A DNA stretch of 64,000 bases, taken from positions 62,001 to 126,000 of the forward strand of contig DDCA01000001.1 in assembly GCA_002335175.1 (NCBI GenBank), read 5' to 3'. This DNA comes from Candidatus Saccharibacteria bacterium UBA2018. GTDB taxonomy: Bacteria > Patescibacteriota > Saccharimonadia > Saccharimonadales > Saccharimonadaceae. This document shows positions 1-8,014 of the stretch, piece after piece. Each line of letters begins with the position of its first letter. Within the stretch, counting starts at the first letter, position 1. The notes beneath the pieces are model-generated. The model was not told the DNA's origin, did no database searches, and worked only from the letters and a program-made list of their open reading frames with translations. The position numbers and the translations under genes were made by a program.

Positions 1-2
1 TG

Positions 3-401
3 GCCGGGCCGGTGTGGCTGATTAATACACCAAAGTTTATTTCACCGCTCGCAAAAAGTACGGTTGGTGACGACAATACGGTCCAGCGTTTCCAGCCGGT
101 TATTGCAGGTTCGGAATTGGGCAACGGCTTCAGCGAGCTGAATGATCCAGTTGACCAGCTGAATCGCTTCGTCGAACAGCAGAACATGCGTGACGCCGGT
201 GATGAAGAAGCCATGATGCTCGACATCGATTTCGTGGAAATGCTGGAATACGGCATGCCACCAGCTTGTGGCTGGGGCTACAGCGAACGCGTATTTTGGA
301 TTTTTGAAGGCGTAACAGCGCGCGAAGGCGTGCCGTTCCCTCAATTACGGCACGAGATAGACGACACGACCAAGGGTCTTTATCCTGAAGCAAAGTTATA
401 A
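3..401 (+). CDS. lysS: Lysyl-tRNA synthetase, C-terminal part (5' cut by window edge)
   Basis: The reading frame is open from the window edge and encodes the last ~132 residues of a class II lysyl-tRNA synthetase, which charges tRNA-Lys with lysine in the cytoplasm. Visible landmarks are the family segment GFSELNDPVDQ and the end of the catalytic core around LEYGMPP, followed by a motif-3-like stretch containing GWGYSER, whose Arg matches the ATP-binding arginine of class II enzymes. The motif-3 region is more divergent than in E. coli LysS (which has GLGIGIDR). The start lies outside the window. The next gene follows after 15 nt. Confidence 0.85.
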   Translation, partial: AGPVWLINTPKFISPLAKSTVGDDNTVQRFQPVIAGSELGNGFSELNDPVDQLNRFVEQQNMRDAGDEEAMMLDIDFVEMLEYGMPPACGWGYSERVFWIFEGVTAREGVPFPQLRHEIDDTTKGLYPEAKL

Positions 402-416
402 ATAATAAGGAACAGA

Positions 417-914
417 ATGGCTAACTACAAAGGGCATCTAGTTGGCGGCGTAGTACTTACCGGAGTGTATACGGCAGCCATTTCACTTGCGCCAGTTGAA
501 CGGTTTGCAGAGTATGCTCACGTACTACAAGATTGGCAGGCGCTGACAGCTGTGTTTGTAATAGGAATGCTATTCAGTCTGTTCCCGGATGTCGACACAA
601 ACAGCAAAGGGCAAGACCTGTTCTACTGGATATTGTTTCCGATCGCGGTGCTGCTAATTTATTCGGGCCAGTTCCAGGCGGCGGCGTATTTGGGGCTCAT
701 TGGTATGCTACCGGTGCTGAGTCATCACCGCGGCTGGACACACAAGAAGTGGGCGATGATCGTGATTCCGCTACCGATAATAATCGTGCCGTACCTGTAT
801 AGCGACAAGGTACTGGCGTTCAGTTTAGTGCTATATGGCGCCGCTGTTGTTGGCTACTTCAGCCACTTACTGCTCGACGGTCTGATTTGGCGCCGGTTCC
901 GCGTAAAAAATTAG
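417..914 (+). CDS. Membrane-bound metal-dependent hydrolase (YdjM/DUF457-like)
   Basis: This 165-residue protein has about four membrane segments and the histidine/aspartate pattern of the YdjM/DUF457 inner-membrane metal-dependent hydrolases: an N-terminal GHLVGG, FPDVDT (~57-62), SHHRGWTH (~101-108) and FSHLLLDG near the C-terminus. The conserved His and Asp residues probably bind a metal at the membrane face. The substrate is unknown. The start is supported by AAGGAA eight bases upstream of the ATG. It lies 15 nt after lysS and may be cotranscribed with it. Confidence 0.7.
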   Translation: MANYKGHLVGGVVLTGVYTAAISLAPVERFAEYAHVLQDWQALTAVFVIGMLFSLFPDVDTNSKGQDLFYWILFPIAVLLIYSGQFQAAAYLGLIGMLPVLSHHRGWTHKKWAMIVIPLPIIIVPYLYSDKVLAFSLVLYGAAVVGYFSHLLLDGLIWRRFRVKN

Positions 915-936
915 TTGTTACTGCTACAATAAAATT

Positions 937-2694
937 ATGAAACGGCTGATTGGTGCAGCACTGGCGCTTGTACTGGCATGTAGTGCGGTGCCGGCACATG
1001 CGCTTAACTTGCAAAATCTAACGATTCGCGATTACAAAATCGACTACTCTTTGTCACGAGATAATGACAACAGGTCACGGCTTACAGCAACCGAAACGAT
1101 AACGGCCGTTTTTCCTGATTTTGATCAAAACCACGGCATAGAACGGGCAATTCCTAAGAGTTATGATGGCCATCCGGTGAGTCTGGACATAAAGTCAGTC
1201 AAAAAGGCCGACGGCACGGATTGGAATTATACAACGTACGATTCGAACGATAATTTAGTTGTGCGGATTGGCGATGCCGACAAGTACATGCATGGCGTTC
1301 ATACGTATGAGATTACCTATACGCAGCGTGATGTTACCCGGTACTTTGCGGATACAAAAAGCGACGAATTCTATTGGGACACCAACGGTACAGAGTGGCA
1401 GGTGCCAATTGAAAAGTTAGAAGTATCGCTGGCTGTTGATGAAGAAATTGCTACAAATCTGAACGAAAATTACAGCTCTTCTTGTTACCAGGGAGCTGCG
1501 GGGGCGACGGATTCATGTAAAATTACCCGAACAGCAAATGTGTTCACGGTTCAGGCCGCTAATTTGCAGCCCGGTGAAAATGTAACGCTAGCGCTTGGAT
1601 TTAAACAGGGAACATTTGCCAAGTACGAACCGTCACTCTGGGAGAAAATCCTGGGCGCGTACCTCGCAACACTGTTCGTGGTGAGTGCAGTAGCCATAGG
1701 TTTGATGATTTGGTTGATTGTGCGCTGGAGCCGTTGGTCAAGGCGCAGCAAAGAAGTCGGCACAATCGTTCCAGAATACTTACCACCGAAAGAAGCGAGC
1801 GTGGCAACCGCGGCTAGTTTGATAACGCCACGGGGTTCGGCATTTACCGCGCAGTTACTTGATTTTGCGGTTCGGCATTACCTAAAGGTTTACCAGACGA
1901 AAGAGAAATCGATGTTCAAGCAAGCTGAGTACGATATTGAAATAGTAAAGGACCCAAACTCACTAAAGCCCGAGGAGCAGGAGATTCTAAAAGATATCTT
2001 TGGGGGCGAGCTCACTGTAGGACGCCGCTTGGCTCTAAAAACGCTGAAGAGCAACACGACCGTATATAGCCGTACGCTGGATAACGACAAAAAGCTGAAA
2101 GCACTAGTGCGCGGATCGTATGGCCTGCGCGAACGAAACACCGGTCAATCGGGGTGGTTCAAGAAGACCGGCTGGGTACTACTTGTTGCTGCCATCGTTC
2201 TGCTTAATCCAATGCTGCTCATTGTTGCAATCATAACGTTTGCACTTGGGTATACCTTGTGGCCGCTTACGGACAAAGGCCTCGCGCTTTACCGCTACCT
2301 CGAAGGGCTGAAAATGTATATTGGTGTAGCCGAGACTGAACGCTTAAAGATGCTTCAAAGTCCGGAAGGCGCCGCAAAAGTAGACGGTGTCGACCCTAAC
2401 GACCCGTCGCAGCTAGTCAAGCTATACGAAAAAGTCTTGCCGTACGCTGTGTTGTTTGGCCAGGAAAAAGAATGGACCAAGCGGATTGGCGAAATTTACG
2501 AGGCATCCCAGACCCAGCCAAGCTGGTATGCCGGTAATCATGCTGTCTTTAATGCCGCGGTCTTTTCTAGCGCCATGAACGGCTTTTCGACATCGGCGGC
2601 GTATTCATCGGCCAGCAGTAGCTCATCAGGCGGTTCAAGCGGCGGCGGTTCCTCTGGCGGCGGCGGAGGTGGTGGCGGTGGTGGTGGCTGGTAG
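937..2694 (+). CDS. DUF2207-type membrane protein with glycine-rich C-terminus
   Basis: This 585-residue protein starts with a signal peptide (residues 1-22, ending AHA), followed by a large extracytoplasmic domain typical of DUF2207 proteins. A transmembrane helix lies near 240-262, then a cytoplasmic part, a hydrophobic pair near 405-440, and a low-complexity Ser/Gly tail ending in a run of Gly and a final Trp. DUF2207 proteins are common in small-genome bacteria and have no settled function. A TACAAT -10 box (925-930) ends 6 nt before the ATG, so the mRNA should be leaderless. Confidence 0.75.
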   Translation: MKRLIGAALALVLACSAVPAHALNLQNLTIRDYKIDYSLSRDNDNRSRLTATETITAVFPDFDQNHGIERAIPKSYDGHPVSLDIKSVKKADGTDWNYTTYDSNDNLVVRIGDADKYMHGVHTYEITYTQRDVTRYFADTKSDEFYWDTNGTEWQVPIEKLEVSLAVDEEIATNLNENYSSSCYQGAAGATDSCKITRTANVFTVQAANLQPGENVTLALGFKQGTFAKYEPSLWEKILGAYLATLFVVSAVAIGLMIWLIVRWSRWSRRSKEVGTIVPEYLPPKEASVATAASLITPRGSAFTAQLLDFAVRHYLKVYQTKEKSMFKQAEYDIEIVKDPNSLKPEEQEILKDIFGGELTVGRRLALKTLKSNTTVYSRTLDNDKKLKALVRGSYGLRERNTGQSGWFKKTGWVLLVAAIVLLNPMLLIVAIITFALGYTLWPLTDKGLALYRYLEGLKMYIGVAETERLKMLQSPEGAAKVDGVDPNDPSQLVKLYEKVLPYAVLFGQEKEWTKRIGEIYEASQTQPSWYAGNHAVFNAAVFSSAMNGFSTSAAYSSASSSSSGGSSGGGSSGGGGGGGGGGGW

Positions 2695-2732
2695 CCACAA
2701 GGCGCTGTATACTAGTAAGTAAAGGAGGTGCT

Positions 2733-2960
2733 ATGGGAGGAAACGTATACGAACTTGACGGGCAACTGTTTACAAATGTTGGTGAATTTTTAGATGCCGC
2801 AAGCCACGAGTATAAGCACGGCGACAGCGACCTGGCTGTCCAGACACTCGAAGATTATGGGTTCAGCCTGACTGATATTAATGCGGCAGGACACCAGCCG
2901 CATCCGATTAAAGCCGATGAAAATGCAGACCCGGAACAAGATGAAAAGGAAGAGGAATGA
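2733..2960 (+). CDS. Small acidic hypothetical protein
   Basis: This 75-residue acidic protein is rich in Asp and Glu, has no membrane segment, and ends in a highly charged tail. I do not recognise the family. The gene is credible because AAAGGAGGTG, a near-perfect Shine-Dalgarno sequence, sits just before the ATG and TATACT lies about 20 nt further upstream. It sits between the DUF2207 gene and an ABC exporter, with 37 nt to the next start. Confidence 0.65.
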   Translation: MGGNVYELDGQLFTNVGEFLDAASHEYKHGDSDLAVQTLEDYGFSLTDINAAGHQPHPIKADENADPEQDEKEEE

Positions 2961-2997
2961 AAATAGCTAATCCAGACATGACAGTAACGGCCTAATT

Positions 2998-3690
2998 ATG
3001 ATTGAACTAGCACACGTTTCGAAAATTTACGGTAAGAAACAGAACAAATTCACCGCACTTGAAGGTATAAACGTAGTAATCGAGAGTGGGGCAACCGTAG
3101 CCATAGTTGGCAAAAGCGGTAGCGGTAAAAGTACTCTGATGCACGTGATGAGCGGACTCGACCGGGTGACGAGCGGCACTGTTACGATAGACGGCCACGA
3201 TATATCGATGCTCAAAAAGAAAGCTCTCGACAGTTTTCGTGCTCAGAAAATCGGCTTTATATTTCAGGCGTTTTTTGTACAGGCTAATGAAACCAGCGTT
3301 CAGAACGTATCGTTGCCCCTCGAAATTGCCGGCGTGAGCGGCCGGAAGCGCAAAGACCTTGTTAACACGGCGCTCGAGCAGGTTGATTTGACCGACAAAG
3401 CAAACTCAAAGGCGCGGAATTTGTCTGGCGGCCAAAAGCAGCGCCTGGCAATTGCTCGCGCTATCGTCAACAAACCAAGTATTATTTTTGCCGATGAACC
3501 AACGGGTAATCTAGACTCAGCGACGGGTGATAAAGTTGAAAAGCTATTGTTTTCATTTAACAAAAAACTTGGCAGTACGCTGGTGGTTGTTACGCACGAC
3601 GAAGACCTGGCTAAAAAATGCGACCAGCAAATTTATTTGAAGGACGGAAAAATCGTCAAAATTGTTGGTAAAAAGGGAGGCCGAAAATGA
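2998..3690 (+). CDS. ABC transporter ATP-binding protein (MacB/LolD type)
   Basis: This is a 230-residue ATPase subunit of a MacB/LolD-type exporter. The Walker A is GKSGSGKS (~38-45). The Q-loop region is FIFQAFF, the signature is LSGGQKQR (~143), the Walker B is IIFADEPTG and the H-loop is VTHD. It energises the permease encoded next, whose start overlaps this stop by 4 nt (ATGA), so the two are translationally coupled. MacB-type systems are mechanotransmitters that move peptides, lipoproteins or toxins; the substrate here cannot be read from sequence. This pair is separate from ftsE/ftsX at 15.7 kb. Confidence 0.9.
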   Translation: MIELAHVSKIYGKKQNKFTALEGINVVIESGATVAIVGKSGSGKSTLMHVMSGLDRVTSGTVTIDGHDISMLKKKALDSFRAQKIGFIFQAFFVQANETSVQNVSLPLEIAGVSGRKRKDLVNTALEQVDLTDKANSKARNLSGGQKQRLAIARAIVNKPSIIFADEPTGNLDSATGDKVEKLLFSFNKKLGSTLVVVTHDEDLAKKCDQQIYLKDGKIVKIVGKKGGRK

Positions 3691-5060
3691 AAATTATCGA
3701 TACTGTCAGACGTGCCGCCCGCAGTTTAAAAAATGCCAAGGGCCGGACGATTCTTACCAGCCTTGCGATTGCAGTCGGTGCATTTACGTTGACATTAACA
3801 CTCGCAGCGGGTAACGGCATTCGCGAATATACTGACCGGCTGGTTGCAAGCAACTTTGACCCGGCAGAGCTGATTGTTGGCCGTGACAAAGAAGTCGAAA
3901 ACACCGGTGCGCCTGATTCGACACCGAAAGAATACGACGAAAGTGTCTCGAGTGTATCGTTTGGCGGTCAGGGCAGTATGCAGCTGAAGCAAATAACCGA
4001 CGAAGACATTGAGACGCTTCGCAGCCTGGACTATGTTGAACAAGTTCGTCCAAACTATCAGATAGATGCTCGGTACATTACGGGGTCAAATGGGCGCCAG
4101 TACACGCTGAGCGTGCAGTCCTATAACCCAGGCCAGAAGCCCGAACTGGCTGCCGGGGAATTGCCTGGCGCAGACTTGCCGGACGGCGAGCTGTTGCTGC
4201 CCGAAAGTTATGTTAAGTTGCTCGGCTTTAAAAATGCCAAAGATGCAATCGGCAAGCAGGTTAGCATAACGGTCCAGCAGCCATTTACTGAAGCGGCGCT
4301 AAAAGACCTATTTATGAGCGGAGCAAATTCGCAACCCAATGCAGAATCGTTGCAGCCTAAACGGATGACGAAGGAGTTCAAAGTGATGGCCGTTAGCAAA
4401 CCGGGTGTTGCCAGCCTCGCTACGACGGGGCTGCCGGTACTGTTAAGTTCTGACGATGCCAAGACGCTGTATGACTACACCGCCAAAAACACCCAGCAAT
4501 ATGGCAAGTACCTCTATGCATACACACGGGTTAAGGGTGCTGAAAACGATGCTGTTGCCAAAGAAGCCAAGCAAAAGCTGAAAAAACTAGGCTTTACGGT
4601 TATTACCAGCCAGGAAATCCAAGCAACTATCCGCCAGTTCGTTGATGTACTGCAGATACTCGTCGCTGTATTCGGCGTCATTACCATCATTGCGAGCATA
4701 TTTGGAATTGTGAACACGATGTATATTAGCGTGCTGGAGCGCACCCGTGAAATTGGTCTAATGAAAGCGCTCGGCATGCGGTCAAGTACCGTAGCATGGC
4801 TTTTCAGGCTTGAAGCTGCTTGGATAGGGTTCTTCGGCGGCGTAATAGGCGCAAGTCTGGCGTGGCTGCTAAGCGTAGCGTTGAATCCTTTCCTCACCGA
4901 ACAGCTAAGCCTGGGTGAAGGAAACAGGATTCTGATTAATGATCCTTTGCAGATAGCCGGGCTAATCATCTTGCTAATACTCGTTGCGATTGTTGCCGGC
5001 TGGCTGCCAGCCCGAAAAGCGGCGAAACTTGATCCAATCGAGGCGCTCAGAACAGAGTAA
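3687..5060 (+). CDS. ABC transporter permease (MacB/FtsX family)
   Basis: This 457-residue permease has the MacB layout: an N-terminal membrane helix (~20-42), a large extracytoplasmic core, then three C-terminal helices (~325-345, 375-400, 425-445). The FtsX-domain signature around ISVLERTREIGLMKALG is clear. It pairs with the overlapping upstream ATPase. The extracytoplasmic domain is about 270 residues, similar to MacB. No membrane-fusion protein is encoded beside it, as expected in a cell with one membrane. Confidence 0.88.
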   Translation: MKIIDTVRRAARSLKNAKGRTILTSLAIAVGAFTLTLTLAAGNGIREYTDRLVASNFDPAELIVGRDKEVENTGAPDSTPKEYDESVSSVSFGGQGSMQLKQITDEDIETLRSLDYVEQVRPNYQIDARYITGSNGRQYTLSVQSYNPGQKPELAAGELPGADLPDGELLLPESYVKLLGFKNAKDAIGKQVSITVQQPFTEAALKDLFMSGANSQPNAESLQPKRMTKEFKVMAVSKPGVASLATTGLPVLLSSDDAKTLYDYTAKNTQQYGKYLYAYTRVKGAENDAVAKEAKQKLKKLGFTVITSQEIQATIRQFVDVLQILVAVFGVITIIASIFGIVNTMYISVLERTREIGLMKALGMRSSTVAWLFRLEAAWIGFFGGVIGASLAWLLSVALNPFLTEQLSLGEGNRILINDPLQIAGLIILLILVAIVAGWLPARKAAKLDPIEALRTE

Positions 5061-5063
5061 GAG

Positions 5064-5092
5064 TTGACTTTTCAAAGCGGTTATGCTAAAAT
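5064..5092 (+). promoter_or_regulatory. Promoter, leaderless type
   Basis: TTGACT (5064-5069) and TAAAAT (5087-5092) are separated by exactly 17 bp and end 7 nt before the ATG at 5100. The TTG at 5064 is in frame with the gene but belongs to the -35 box, so it is not the start codon. Confidence 0.7.
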
Positions 5093-5099
5093 AGTCGCA

Positions 5100-5390
5100 A
5101 TGAAATTATTCGGTAAACAAAAATCACCAGAAGACCACCCGAACTTGCCAGATGACCGGGAAGGGTTGATGGCTGCATTAACTGAAGTAGAAAAAGAAAT
5201 TTCTGAATTAGAGGCGGAGAAGAGCCGCTTATTTATGCAAAAAACATCTGAAGAAATTGGAGATAGTACTTACATTATTGAAGCGGATTCACTTAGCTAC
5301 CAACTAGATAGTTGTAAGCTTCGCAGGAAAGAAATTTTAAGTAGACTCGATCGAATATCAAATAATTTAGCGCAAAGAGCACTTGGCTAG
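5100..5390 (+). CDS. Small coiled-coil hypothetical protein
   Basis: This 96-residue protein is mostly predicted alpha-helical coiled coil (ELEAEKSRL and a C-terminal Lys/Arg-rich helix). I do not recognise a family. The ATG at 5100 is chosen because the promoter boxes lie immediately upstream and an in-frame TTG at 5064 coincides with the -35 hexamer. It is more AT-rich than its neighbours. Probably cytoplasmic and oligomeric, by inference only. Confidence 0.6.
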   Translation: MKLFGKQKSPEDHPNLPDDREGLMAALTEVEKEISELEAEKSRLFMQKTSEEIGDSTYIIEADSLSYQLDSCKLRRKEILSRLDRISNNLAQRALG

Positions 5391-5435
5391 CTAATTAATC
5401 GCTCGATTAAGGCAAGTTCGGTATAATGAGCCTAT

Positions 5436-6680
5436 ATGTTAGATATCCGTTATATCCGTGAAAATGCTGACAAAGTTCAGCAAGCTGCACGAAACAAGGG
5501 CTACGATGTTTCAATTGAAGAACTATTGAAACTCGACGATGAACGCCGCAGCTTGCAACAGCAAGTCGATGAACTTCGAGAACGCCGCAATGCCAATGCT
5601 GCAAAAATGTCTGGCGGAAAACCGGAACAATCTGTGATTGACGAAGGCAAGCAGCTGAAAGTTCAGCTCGCTGAGCGAGAGGAATACCTGACCGGCACAG
5701 AGACTAAATTCTACGAGCTTTTGAATAATGTTCCCAATGTAACGTTTGATGATGTCCCCATAGGGGGTGAAGATGCCAGCGTAGAGGTTAGGCAAGTTGG
5801 CGAGCAGAATTCTGGCGCTACCGATCATTTGGATTTCGCTACAAAACGTGACTGGGTTGATTTTGAGCGTGGTGCCAAAGTAGCAGGCGCAAAATTTTAC
5901 TACCTAAAAGGTGACCTGGCGTTGTTAGAAAATGCTATTACTCAGTATGCACTCGACTTTGTGGTGAAAGAAGGCTTTACCTTTATGACAGTCCCGCACC
6001 TGGTAAACCAACGCACATTGACAGGTACGGGATTTGCTCCTCGGACGAGCGAGCAGTCAGACGAATACGCCATAGAGGGCGAAGACCTCAGTCTTATCGG
6101 AACGTCCGAAGTCTCAATGACCGGATACCATGCCGACGAAATCCTGGATGAAAAGGACCTTCCGCTCATGTATGCCGGACTCAGTCCATGTTACCGCAAA
6201 GAAGCCGGCACTTACGGCAAACATACGCGAGGATTGTTCCGTGTTCATCAGTTCAACAAGCTAGAAATGTACGCCTTTACGTTACCCGAGCAATCGGCTG
6301 AAATGCACGAACGCATATTGGCAATCGAAGAAAAATTATGGCAATCAATCGGAATTCCTTACCACGTGATTAATATCGCTAGTGGAGACCTGGGCGCACC
6401 AGCAGCAAAAAAATATGATATTGAATATTGGTCACCGGTTGATAATGCCTACCGCGAGCTGACGAGTTGCTCTAACTGCACTGATTTCCAGGCTCGCAAC
6501 CTTAATATACGAGTACGCCGAGCAGATGGACACGTAGAAGTTGTTCACACGCTAAACGGAACAGCAGTAAGCCTGGCACGTTCGTTGGTGGCCGTTATCG
6601 AGCATTACCAGAACGAAGACGGCAGCTTGCGGGTGCCTGAAGTACTACGTCCTTACCTGAGTGGTCGCGACGTTCTGTAG
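5436..6680 (+). CDS. serS: Seryl-tRNA synthetase
   Basis: This 414-residue class II synthetase charges tRNA-Ser and also supplies Ser-tRNA-Sec where selenocysteine is used. The N-terminal long coiled-coil arm (~27-100) that grips the tRNA variable arm is present. Motif 2 is FRKEAG..GLFRVHQF and motif 3 is NGTAVSLARSLVAVIE, near the C-terminus. Length fits the family. TATAAT (5422-5427) ends 8 nt before the ATG, so the transcript should be leaderless. Confidence 0.95.
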   Translation: MLDIRYIRENADKVQQAARNKGYDVSIEELLKLDDERRSLQQQVDELRERRNANAAKMSGGKPEQSVIDEGKQLKVQLAEREEYLTGTETKFYELLNNVPNVTFDDVPIGGEDASVEVRQVGEQNSGATDHLDFATKRDWVDFERGAKVAGAKFYYLKGDLALLENAITQYALDFVVKEGFTFMTVPHLVNQRTLTGTGFAPRTSEQSDEYAIEGEDLSLIGTSEVSMTGYHADEILDEKDLPLMYAGLSPCYRKEAGTYGKHTRGLFRVHQFNKLEMYAFTLPEQSAEMHERILAIEEKLWQSIGIPYHVINIASGDLGAPAAKKYDIEYWSPVDNAYRELTSCSNCTDFQARNLNIRVRRADGHVEVVHTLNGTAVSLARSLVAVIEHYQNEDGSLRVPEVLRPYLSGRDVL

Positions 6681-6682
6681 TA

Positions 6683-6711
6683 TTGACTATTTTAGCATTT
6701 TTTGCTATAAT
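6683..6711 (+). promoter_or_regulatory. Promoter, leaderless type
   Basis: TTGACT (6683-6688), a 17-bp spacer and TATAAT (6706-6711), followed by 8 nt and the ATG at 6720. Confidence 0.75.
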
Positions 6712-6719
6712 ATAGTTTA

Positions 6720-7454
6720 ATGAGTCTTAATAAGCATGAGCACGCTTTTGGTCACGGACATTTTGTCGGTGATATTTCGCGTGACATGGAAGAATACCAG
6801 CTGATGGACGATCGCGACCAAGCGCGGCTGCTTGGCTGGATAGCCGGCTGCCCGGTAGTAGAGGAATTGACCGATCCAAATAACTCATCTGATGGCCGAG
6901 GTGCGGAGGCAATGGTAGAACGATATGCCGAAGTGAACGTATGGTTTACGCTTATTACCGAAATGGTTTGGGAACATAACCGCGAGCTTGCCGATGCGTT
7001 TTATTCAAGCGTCGATCGTCACGATGACGATGTCGTTGGAAAGTACGAAGATAGTTCTATTCCGGCAGACCATTTTGAAAAAATGGCACCAATTGGCACA
7101 TTGGCAGGCTACGCAATGCCAAGGATATTTATCGAACAATTGAATGGTACTCATCCCGAAGATGACCCCAAGGACACTCAGGATAGGGTAGTTGCGGGAC
7201 TCGATGCAGTCGAAAGAGTATCGGACAGCAAGACGCCGCTAGAATTTACCGCTCGGCTTGCGGAAGAACTGTATCACTTGCAGTCAAACCCGTATCGGCT
7301 GCTGAAACACCTTTTGCCTACCGGCTGGCTTGATGAGCATGGGGCCGAGTGGATGATTAAGGACATGAAGCAGGCAATTGCCGACTACGCGCCAGAGATG
7401 TGGAAAGTGTACACCGGCACGACACACAGCCACAAGCAGTGGCATGTAGCTTGA
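6720..7454 (+). CDS. Hypothetical protein, His-rich ends
   Basis: This 244-residue soluble protein has no recognised family. Histidines cluster at the N-terminus (HEHAFGHGHF) and C-terminus (THSHKQWHVA), which could bind metal but could be incidental. The middle is acidic and helical. It has its own leaderless-type promoter and lies between serS and hpf. Probably a lineage-specific cytoplasmic protein. Confidence 0.6.
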   Translation: MSLNKHEHAFGHGHFVGDISRDMEEYQLMDDRDQARLLGWIAGCPVVEELTDPNNSSDGRGAEAMVERYAEVNVWFTLITEMVWEHNRELADAFYSSVDRHDDDVVGKYEDSSIPADHFEKMAPIGTLAGYAMPRIFIEQLNGTHPEDDPKDTQDRVVAGLDAVERVSDSKTPLEFTARLAEELYHLQSNPYRLLKHLLPTGWLDEHGAEWMIKDMKQAIADYAPEMWKVYTGTTHSHKQWHVA

Positions 7455-7527
7455 TACGAATCACAGCCTAAACCGGCCCGGGTGCTATAATAGGAAGTAC
7501 AAAGATCTTCTAATTTAAGGAGGGCAC

Positions 7528-7905
7528 ATGATCCAATCAATCGCAATTACCGGTGTCAAATATGATGTTGATGACACGACGAAAAAGTATGTAGTGCGAA
7601 AGATTGGACGCCTCGACAAGTACCTCCCGCGGCATGCACGAAAAAGCGTGAAAGCCGAAGTCAAACTGAAGCAGGTTAACCGCGATCATGGCGAAAAGTA
7701 CGAAGCCGAAATTATCCTGCATGTCCCGGATAAACAGTTGACCGCTAAGGATTCAACCATGAACATGCTGGCGGCTGTTGATATCGTCGAGGCTAAAATC
7801 ATCAATCAGCTGCGTAAATACAAGGAGCTCCACGTCGGCCACATTGGCCGAACCCGCGCGGCGCTTTCCAAGTTCAAGCGCAGCTATGCGCGTGAGCAGG
7901 ACTAA
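7528..7905 (+). CDS. hpf: Ribosome hibernation-promoting factor (HPF/RaiA, short form)
   Basis: This 125-residue protein has the S30AE/HPF fold. It opens with IQSIAITGVKYDVDDTTKKYV and carries the basic helix pattern of RaiA/HPF proteins, which bind the decoding centre of the 30S subunit and silence idle ribosomes. It lacks the C-terminal dimerisation domain of long HPF, so it is the short form. TATAAT lies about 35 nt upstream, and AAGGAGGG precedes the ATG. A terminator follows. Confidence 0.85.
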   Translation: MIQSIAITGVKYDVDDTTKKYVVRKIGRLDKYLPRHARKSVKAEVKLKQVNRDHGEKYEAEIILHVPDKQLTAKDSTMNMLAAVDIVEAKIINQLRKYKELHVGHIGRTRAALSKFKRSYAREQD

Positions 7906-7922
7906 CCGGGCTTTCCTAAGAT

Positions 7923-7949
7923 AAAAAGCTGCTCTTTGCAGCTTTTTTT
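7923..7949 (+). terminator. Rho-independent terminator after hpf
   Basis: A short stem AGCTGC/GCAGCT with a TCTTT loop is flanked by A5 upstream and followed by T7. It separates hpf from secA. Confidence 0.8.
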
Positions 7950-8014
7950 ATGGGGCGAAACAGCGTATACTAAAGGAAGTTTTATCATAGGCTATACAGA
8001 TTACGAGGGAGAAG